A DNA stretch of 10,830 nt from Zancudomyces culisetae (Eukaryota > Kickxellomycota > Harpellomycetes > Harpellales > Legeriomycetaceae): NCBI GenBank assembly GCA_001969505.1, contig LSSK01000146.1, positions 10,236-21,065 on the forward strand, read 5' to 3'. The position numbers and the translations under genes were made by a program. This document shows, piece after piece, positions 6,011 to 10,830 of this stretch (position 1 is its first letter; each line of letters opens with the position of its first letter). The notes under the pieces were generated by a model. The model searched no databases and had not been told where the DNA came from. It saw nothing but the letters and a program-made list of their open reading frames with translations.

Positions 6011-8441
6011 ACTCTACATGTTTTTTAGTCTTTTTTACAGCTGTATTTAACGTGCCTTCGCTATGCAGCTTTTGCTGCTTTCGCCTTTCGAATACCTTTT
6101 TAGCCAAAACACTGCTGCTGCTACCACTGATATTTCCGTTGCTACCATTATTAGCATTCCCGCCGTTGTGTTCACCAATACTTCCGCTGCTAGAACCCTT
6201 GTAGTACTTGTTTTCTTTGCCATTGGGCGAAACAGGCGTCAGTGGCTTGATTAGTGTCGCTACTGCTACTGCTACTGCTGTTGTTGCTGTAGCTGTAGCT
6301 GTTGCCGCTCCTGCTGTTACTGTTGTTGTTGACTTTTGTTTACCATTGCTAGTTTTCGTTGGTGATGTATTGGCCGCTATTGGTTTTGCAGAAAACGACG
6401 AGGATGATTTATTTTTCTCTTTTTTACTTTCGCTCTTTGGAGTTGTATTGCTTGCTACTGTTGCCGTTGGACTCATTATCAGCTCATAAAGCTGAGGTGA
6501 AAACGGATGTTTCTTTGGCGAACTGAAAAACATCCGGTCTGACCGCTGTTGCTTTTCTCCGTCCCTATCTCTTGTTCGTTCTCTAGGTTCATCAACTTCA
6601 AGATCTTGTACATTCGATACCTCGCTGGTCACACTCATCACATCTTCTGTCATAAACTTGTTTATTTCATTTCCAATACTCTCTGTCAATATAATCGATC
6701 CATAATCACTGGTTGTTGTTACATTTTCTAAAAGTATATCCTCCATAAACCCTGCCGGTATGCTTGATTCAACTGTGTCTAGTTTTTTTTTGGTTTCCTC
6801 TGCCTCTACATCTGCCTCTACATCTACATCTACATCCATTTTATCTTTTTCATTCCCCTTACCTTTCATTCCCTCTTTGCTTTCCTTTTCTTTTCCTTTT
6901 CCTTTTCCTTTTCCTTTTGCTTTTTCTTTTTCCTTTTCTTCTTCTTGCAATGTAAAACTCTGAGTTTGCGGTTTATCCAACAAAGATTTGCTCTGGTCTG
7001 TCTCAATCTTTGGTATACATTCTTGTGGTTGTGCTTGGGAATGTTCTGGATCTCCAGCACTGCTATCACCACTGTCACCACTGTCACCACCATCACCTCC
7101 TTTACTCATCAATTCTCTGTCTTCCACATCTACTTCTTCCTCTTTTTCATCACCATCTTGTCCTTCCTTGTACCCTCTTAATTCTTCGTAGCTCTCCAGA
7201 ATAGGTTCTCCCACCAGTGATCCCATACTGATATCAAGTGCAGTATCTGGAAATTCCTCATGTTCATTCTGTTCCAAAAACAACTCCTCTTCGTCCACCT
7301 CTATCACCGTAGAAAGCCTGCGTACCAGGTTTCCGCTGTAGCTCTTACTATCTGAATTGCTATTGTAATAGCCCTCATTTTCTCCCATCCCAAAGTACGT
7401 ATCCATTAACAGTCTTTCTGCATTTAGTTCTTCAGAATATGTCTCTGGCCCATATCCATCATCTCGAGTTACTACTCCTTCTGTTCCTTCACTTTCTACC
7501 ATCGGTACTGTCGCATCCCCTCGCTGATCGGCGCCTGCCTCTCGTTGTATCGTTTCTGAAGTATATCCCCTGTTATATTCACTATACCCTTCCAATAACT
7601 GTTTCACCCCCGTCTCCGTTGTTATCATGGATGGTGTAAATCCCAACTCGTTACACACACGCGGATCACAACCTATTGATAACAGCCGCCTCACTAAGTT
7701 TGTATCATTGAAAAACGCCGAAACATGCATCGTTGTGTTTTTGAATTTTCCAAATGTGTTTTTGTTTAGATACTTGGTAGGTATCTTGGTCAGTATCTCC
7801 TCCAGAATAAGCTCCCGGATAGCCACAATCTCGCGCATCTGCCCGTCGCTCAGCTTGTACCCACTGCTATTAACCCCTCGTCCCAGCCGCCAGTCTGCAT
7901 GTGAGTTTTTATACACCATAATCGCCACCTGCAACCCATCCATTCCCCGCGTATCTGTACCCAGCGCGTGGTTTGCTATTTCTACCAGTGCGTCGTGATA
8001 TGGCGTTGCTTCTGCCCGCTTGATCGCAAACACATTTGGGTACTCTGCAATAATCATTTGTACACTCAGCAACTTGCAATTTATTATACTCTCAAACCAC
8101 TGCCTTTGCACCATCAATGGTACAAACCGATTTTCGCCCCCTGTCCCTGAAACTAGTGGAAGAAGATCCTCACTGTCATCCTGATGAACAAGACCTTTTA
8201 CTTGCTGTATATTGTATTTCTCACTACCTCTTTCTACCCCTTCTATTTTCTTTCTATCTTTTTTTTCCTTTTCCTTTTCTTTCTCTTTATCTTTTGTTAC
8301 CCATGGAATATCCTTGTTGATCTTTTCAGTGTTGGCCTTCAGCTTGGCCCACATTCCCTTTACCGAAGTCCCATTTTTGCCATCTACTCCTCCTTCCGCA
8401 CCTACTTCATTGCCTTTTTTACTAGGTTTTCTCGAAAACAT
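2397..8441 (-). CDS. BUD4: Bud4/Int1-type anillin-like, PH-domain septin-associated protein
   Basis: Bud4, Candida Int1 and fission yeast Mid2 bind septins at the division site; Bud4 also marks the axial budding site. One frame encodes 2014 residues, longer than S. cerevisiae Bud4 (about 1450) or C. albicans Int1 (about 1660). In order: basic N-terminus; (KE)n at 51-62; an ankyrin-like block at about 111-285, best at 230-275; a long Ser/Asn/Thr and acidic/basic low-complexity centre; the first half of the anillin homology domain at about 1497-1617, starting 'GYLYLKIKSIEEY'; a charged insertion at about 1618-1792; the second half at about 1793-1846, ending 'LQLQMFFIPVV'; and a PH domain at about 1888-1993 with 'GGDLRYWKRRYYRL' and the C-terminal-helix tryptophan at 1984. 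The ATG at 8441 is secure because an in-frame stop lies nine bases upstream. No intron is needed. The ankyrin-like part is not a Bud4 feature I know. Family identity is firm; the bud-site role is inferred. Confidence 0.9.
2796..2798 (-). other. BUD4: Entry codon of the PH-domain region (W1882)
   Basis: This TGG codon anchors residue numbering of the C-terminal 133 residues. The PH domain follows at about 1888-1993 (genomic about 2463-2780), the module that in Bud4-family proteins contributes to cortex or membrane association. Confidence 0.7.
3191..3235 (-). repeat. BUD4: Coding Asp/Ser microsatellite in the anillin insertion
   Basis: A hexamer repeat encodes an alternating Asp-Ser tract (about residues 1736-1751). 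It lies inside the charged spacer that splits the anillin homology domain. Alternating D/S runs are typical casein kinase 2 target-like sequence, but no function is claimed. Confidence 0.85.
3378..3402 (-). repeat. BUD4: Coding Asn-Glu microsatellite
   Basis: ATTTTC hexamers on the + strand encode alternating Asn-Glu at about residues 1680-1688, inside the same insertion between the two anillin-domain halves. Confidence 0.8.
4166..4192 (-). repeat. BUD4: Coding acidic Asp-Glu repeat
   Basis: ATCTTC hexamers on the + strand encode an alternating Glu-Asp run (about residues 1418-1426), part of a strongly acidic segment before the anillin domain. Confidence 0.8.
4433..4492 (-). repeat. BUD4: Coding Asn-Thr/Ala/Val hexamer repeat
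   Basis: About ten degenerate six-base units encode Asn alternating with Thr, Ala or Val at about residues 1318-1336. The unit is conserved at the Asn codon and varies at the second codon, which indicates an ageing repeat array that has stayed in frame. Confidence 0.9.
5404..5439 (-). repeat. BUD4: Coding (Asn-Thr)6 repeat
   Basis: Six GTATTT/GTATTC units on the + strand encode six Asn-Thr dipeptides at about residues 1002-1013. The unit and register resemble the 4433-4492 array, suggesting similar slippage in two places of the same gene. Confidence 0.9.
5657..5757 (-). repeat. BUD4: Coding Ser/Gly/Asn minisatellite
   Basis: Imperfect units based on ACTATTACC-type blocks encode a Ser-Asn-Gly-rich stretch at about residues 896-929. 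An Asn-Val run sits at its C-terminal end. Confidence 0.85.
5970..6008 (-). repeat. BUD4: Poly-threonine microsatellite (13 Thr codons)
   Basis: Thirteen consecutive threonine codons (twelve ACT plus one ACC on the coding strand) form a near-pure trinucleotide repeat at residues 812-824, flanked by serines. It is the purest coding repeat in the gene and a likely site of length polymorphism. Confidence 0.93.
6257..6312 (-). repeat. BUD4: Coding Ala-Thr / Ala-Val repeat
   Basis: Hexamer-type repeats encode alternating Ala-Thr then Ala-Val dipeptides at about residues 711-729, a rare hydrophobic island in the otherwise polar centre. Confidence 0.85.
6803..6838 (-). repeat. BUD4: Coding acidic Asp/Glu-Val/Ala hexamer repeat
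   Basis: About six CATCTA/CCTCTG-type units on the + strand encode alternating acidic and small residues at about 535-547. This lies right after the basic Lys-Gly array in the protein, giving a sharp switch of charge. Confidence 0.85.
6884..6946 (-). repeat. BUD4: Coding Lys-Gly/Lys-Glu repeat with (CCTTTT)4
   Basis: Four perfect CCTTTT hexamers (6895-6918), with looser copies on both sides, encode alternating Lys-Gly and Lys-Glu dipeptides at about residues 499-520. The coding strand here is almost purely purine. Confidence 0.9.
7065..7097 (-). repeat. BUD4: Coding Gly-Asp-Ser nonamer repeat
   Basis: Nine-base units (CACTGTCAC-type on the + strand) encode a tandem Gly-Asp-Ser motif at about residues 449-459. 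Confidence 0.85.
7580..8111 (-). other. BUD4: Ankyrin-like block in the N-terminus of the Bud4-like protein
   Basis: Residues about 111-287 are non-repetitive and look folded, unlike the rest of the N-terminal half. The best unit, residues 230-275, has the ankyrin pattern G-x-F-x-x-T-x-x-H-V-S-A-F-F, then L-V-R-R-L-L-S-x-G-C-D-P, then a G-F-T-P turn. An earlier stretch around 115-155 also fits loosely (hydrophobic helix pair, then an A-T-P-Y-H turn). By family knowledge ankyrin repeats mediate protein binding; the partner is unknown. Confidence 0.6.
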
Positions 8442-8448
8442 TGTTTGT

Positions 8449-8490
8449 TATATCTATATCTATATCTATATTTATATTTATATTTATGTC
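8449..8490. repeat. Hexanucleotide repeat next to the BUD4 start
   Basis: Seven six-base units (TATATC x3, TATATT x3, TATGTC x1 on the + strand) begin seven bases upstream of the BUD4 ATG. The block would fall in the BUD4 leader. The in-frame TAA that fixes the start (8448-8450) overlaps its edge. Confidence 0.92.
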
Positions 8491-8540
8491 TGTTCTGTCA
8501 ATGCTATTGTTGTTTTTCCTCTGTTCATTTCAGCTTTGAT

Positions 8541-8570
8541 CTTTTCTTTTCTTTTCTTTTCTTTTCTTTT
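8541..8570. repeat. (CTTTT)6 pentanucleotide repeat
   Basis: Six perfect CTTTT units (AAAAG on the BUD4 sense strand) lie 100-130 bases upstream of the start codon. It is a simple microsatellite with full strand asymmetry of purines and pyrimidines. Confidence 0.92.
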
Positions 8571-9003
8571 CTTGTCCTTTCTTTATTTATGGTATACGTT
8601 CTAAACCCTTTAGTGACAATATCCAAATCTTAATTTACAATTAAAAAGCTTTAACTTTTACAACCACCATCAATAATAATAACAATATAATATAAAATAA
8701 TAGTGATATTAAACAGATTGTGGAATCTACTTTTTCTATTTTTTTAGAAAAAACAAAAATAAAATAAAAGCTCGATTATTATATCTCGTACACCTCTTTT
8801 TTTCTGTTTAGTTTGGTGATGTGTTTTTTTTTTGTTTTGCATTACCATCTGGGATAAAACAATAATCGTCTTGACAAACCACCTAAATAAACCAACTTCT
8901 CCACCACCGCGTAACCACAATTATTAACTTTATTTTCTCTTTTTGCATATTTTACATAATGCAAATATCATATATATTTTTGTTTTTGTATATGTTTTTG
9001 TTT

Positions 9004-9011
9004 TTGTTTAC
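9004..9011 (-). promoter_or_regulatory. Forkhead-like motif GTAAACAA, proximal
   Basis: On the - strand this reads GTAAACAA, matching the consensus bound by yeast Fkh1/Fkh2. It lies about 565 bases upstream of BUD4. S. cerevisiae BUD4 belongs to the G2/M CLB2 cluster driven by Mcm1-Fkh2-Ndd1, so the motif is plausible. An eight-base site in AT-rich DNA can be chance, and no adjacent Mcm1 box is evident. Confidence 0.3.
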
Positions 9012-9160
9012 ATTAAAAAAAACACCAAAACAAATAAATAAATAAGTAAATAAAAAGAAATCATTCACATTTTCATCACTAAAATTGGCAATAATTACTT
9101 GTTTCCAGTATAAAATATATTTGGTTTTATTTTTTCCCCAAGAATCTTTTGTTTTTTTTT

Positions 9161-9212
9161 TCAACCTCCTCCTCATCCCCCTCATCCTCCCCATCCTCCT
9201 GCCCCTCCCCCC
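9161..9212 (-). promoter_or_regulatory. C-rich tract; potential G-quadruplex on BUD4 sense strand
   Basis: The + strand is almost pure pyrimidine with C runs of 5, 4, 4 and 6 at 9177-9181, 9189-9192, 9202-9205 and 9207-9212. On the - strand these are four G runs with loops of 1, 9 and 7 bases, a plausible quadruplex. A GGAGGA-type repeat follows. It lies about 720-770 bases upstream of BUD4 in otherwise very AT-rich DNA. Confidence 0.5.
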
Positions 9213-9547
9213 ACAACTATGTCGAACTCTAAATATTTTTTATTTACATTTTTCGCATTATCTATTGCCTATTTTCATAAAAAATGTAACTATTTAACCT
9301 TACCAACTTGCTTTTTTTTGCTGCTATTGTACCATTGATGACACCTGATACATAACAACTTTGGTATTCTTTTCAGGCTCCCATTTTGCACACACTACAA
9401 AAAAAATGTCTTTTTACCCTGTATTTTTTTTTTACCTTCCTCCTCACCCCACACCCAGTCCATCCAAAAAGCAACCCTGACCTTCATTTTTTGTCTGAGT
9501 TGGCTCTAGAACCCCATCCCTCTTCCATCTTGTTTTGTGAATCAGTT

Positions 9548-9555
9548 TTGTTTAC
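9548..9555 (-). promoter_or_regulatory. Forkhead-like motif GTAAACAA, distal
   Basis: This is a second exact copy of the same eight-base motif, in the same orientation toward BUD4, about 1.1 kb upstream of its start. It has the same caveats as the proximal copy. Confidence 0.2.
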
Positions 9556-9628
9556 TCTAAATCTGATTCTACCACCACTTTATTTTAATTTGCTAATGTT
9601 GTTGTGGCACCAAATACCCACTATAAAA

Positions 9629-9635
9629 CACGAAA
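9629..9635 (+). promoter_or_regulatory. SCB-like CACGAAA
   Basis: CACGAAA matches the Swi4/Swi6 cell-cycle box consensus of budding yeast. It is a single seven-base copy about 1.2 kb upstream of BUD4, so the chance of coincidence is high. Confidence 0.15.
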
Positions 9636-10830
9636 CTTTGCTGGTTTGCATTGATTTTATATTCTTTTCTTGCGTTTTCTACATTTTTCCCGCAAATTGC
9701 TTTTTCTACTAGTGTTTCTGCTTTTTTGCCAGTGAAATATTTCTCTGGTTTTTCTTTTTTAGATATTCTCGTCGATAAAGTTATTCTTTTAGGTAATATA
9801 TTCAGGTATTAATTTTATTTAAATGTAATAATTTATTAATAAAATCCATCAATGTGAATGGGATTTAGCAATTTGACAAAATAAACGGGTTCTAACATTT
9901 CTTTCCCACTAAACCAGACATTAAAAGCTTGAGCAATCAATAGTTAATGTTTAGAATAAAGCACAATGACGTTTTTCATTTCTTGGGAACATTGATCTTC
10001 ATCCCTGTCCTATTTAACTCCTTTCATTTAACCTCTTTGCTTTTCTTTTGTACTGATCTTTGAATACTTTAAATACCATTTAGACAAACAATAATATCAA
10101 TATCCTGTATAAACCCATCATTATCACTTTTAGCACACCTCATATTAACATGTTTTGGTTCGCGTTTCTTTGCAAAATAAAAATAATTATAAAAATAATC
10201 AATTAAATAAATAATACCTCCCAACTAGACCCCATCACAAATTTCTAAAAACTCTTCCAAAAACGGATATAGCCTTCGATTACCAACTATTAATCTTAAC
10301 CCACACACTAATGTAACAAACATTTCATTTATTTATCACTTTATCCCTTTTCTTTTTCACTCTAATTTTATGAGAATCAATGTGTATTTGAACTTGTACT
10401 TTAGTTCACAATTACTAATCCTGCCTTGACAGTATTGGCTTGAATATCTAATTCCGGTCCTTTTTAGCTTTGTCTTTTTTTTTTTGCCCTTTATGTTAAA
10501 CCTTATTTTACTGCAACTTTTTATTATTGTTACATTAACCTTATTACCTGGTACAAATTAGCCATGTTATCGAACTTTAATTTAAAAAAGAAAACCTTTG
10601 AAGTCACAATATTTTATACTCATACTACATTGAGCCCGTTTGCGTAAATTTTATTTTCCACATTTGCACAATAAACAGTTGTTTTTCTATTCCTATTTCA
10701 TTCCTATTCCCATACCATATTTACAATATGTCATGCAATTTGTTTATCGTGTTTCCATAACCAAGCTCTAAAAATTGACCAGTTGTCCATTTCATCACTT
10801 GGTTTCAAACCTTCCACTTTCATTTTTTTT

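Larger units (their letters stand above)
8442..9120 (-). promoter_or_regulatory. BUD4 proximal 5' flank
   Basis: This AT-rich, gene-free DNA lies directly upstream of the BUD4 start. It contains hexamer and pentamer microsatellites, poly(dT) tracts such as the one near 8825-8836 that could exclude nucleosomes, and a forkhead-like GTAAACAA. No single TATA box can be chosen because TATA-like sequence is everywhere. Confidence 0.5.
9213..10830. other. Gene-free AT-rich tail of the window
   Basis: No convincing gene is seen. The only longer frame, about 108 codons from 9386, is a run of Phe, Leu and Pro typical of pyrimidine-rich DNA read by chance. From 9713 to the end no frame of 60 codons exists on either strand. 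I found no tRNA or rRNA and no convincing snoRNA. The stretch is presumably distal BUD4 upstream DNA and the flank of a gene beyond the window. Confidence 0.6.

Noticed and set aside
3976-7204. Many + strand frames rich in Leu, Val, Phe or Pro
   Set aside because: They are antisense readings of the BUD4 coding repeats, hence the hydrophobic monotony. None has a domain.
2397-8441. BUD4 as a secreted adhesin or integrin, as the Int1 name once suggested
   Set aside because: There is no signal peptide or transmembrane segment. The anillin and PH domains point to an intracellular septin-linked protein.
8470-8486. Sequence matching the S. cerevisiae origin core (WTTTAYRTTTW), twice
   Set aside because: The matches come from the AT hexamer repeat and are expected by chance. 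Origin sequence rules differ in other yeasts.
9335-9480. Box C-like TTGATGA and downstream CTGA, a possible C/D snoRNA
   Set aside because: Spacing is wrong (4 or about 136 bases), and no terminal stem or guide region is evident.
9386-9712. 108-codon frame in the tail, possible small membrane protein
   Set aside because: Its composition follows from T/C-rich DNA, there is no recognisable family, and no flanking evidence supports a gene.

Overview
The window suggests an AT-rich ascomycete, most probably an intron-bearing yeast-like fungus. It holds two recognisable fungal genes in convergent orientation and a long gene-free tail. The codon CTG sits at buried or conserved leucine positions in both genes, so the CTG-to-serine and CTG-to-alanine yeast clades are unlikely. 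Four spliceosomal introns in PEX3 are far more than a typical Saccharomycetaceae gene carries. An early-diverging Saccharomycotina lineage or another intron-bearing ascomycete fits better, but I cannot name the genus.

Layout. Positions 1-572 are PEX3 upstream DNA; they begin with a 17-G run, and a 44-codon open frame (1-135) runs in from the edge. Positions 573-2219 (+) are PEX3, the peroxisomal membrane biogenesis factor, in five exons. I reconstructed the splice sites by reading frame and homology, and they give a 420-residue protein. Positions 2220-2396 are a 177-base convergent terminator region full of AT-rich pentamer repeats. Positions 2397-8441 (-) are one uninterrupted 2014-codon frame for a Bud4/Int1/Mid2-type anillin-like septin-associated protein. 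It has a split anillin homology domain and a C-terminal PH domain, a very repeat-rich centre, and an unexpected ankyrin-like N-terminal block. Positions 8442-10830 contain no gene I can support. This stretch holds the BUD4 5' flank, with microsatellites, a C-rich tract that is a potential G-quadruplex on the BUD4 sense strand, and forkhead-like motifs.

The two genes have unrelated jobs: peroxisome membrane assembly, and septin/bud-site organisation. They share only a terminator region. The most interesting points are the ankyrin-like N-terminus joined to Bud4, the dense in-frame coding microsatellites with a large insertion inside the anillin domain, the odd structure of PEX3 intron 2, and the long structured BUD4 upstream region. 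I found no RNA genes, transposons or CRISPR arrays.
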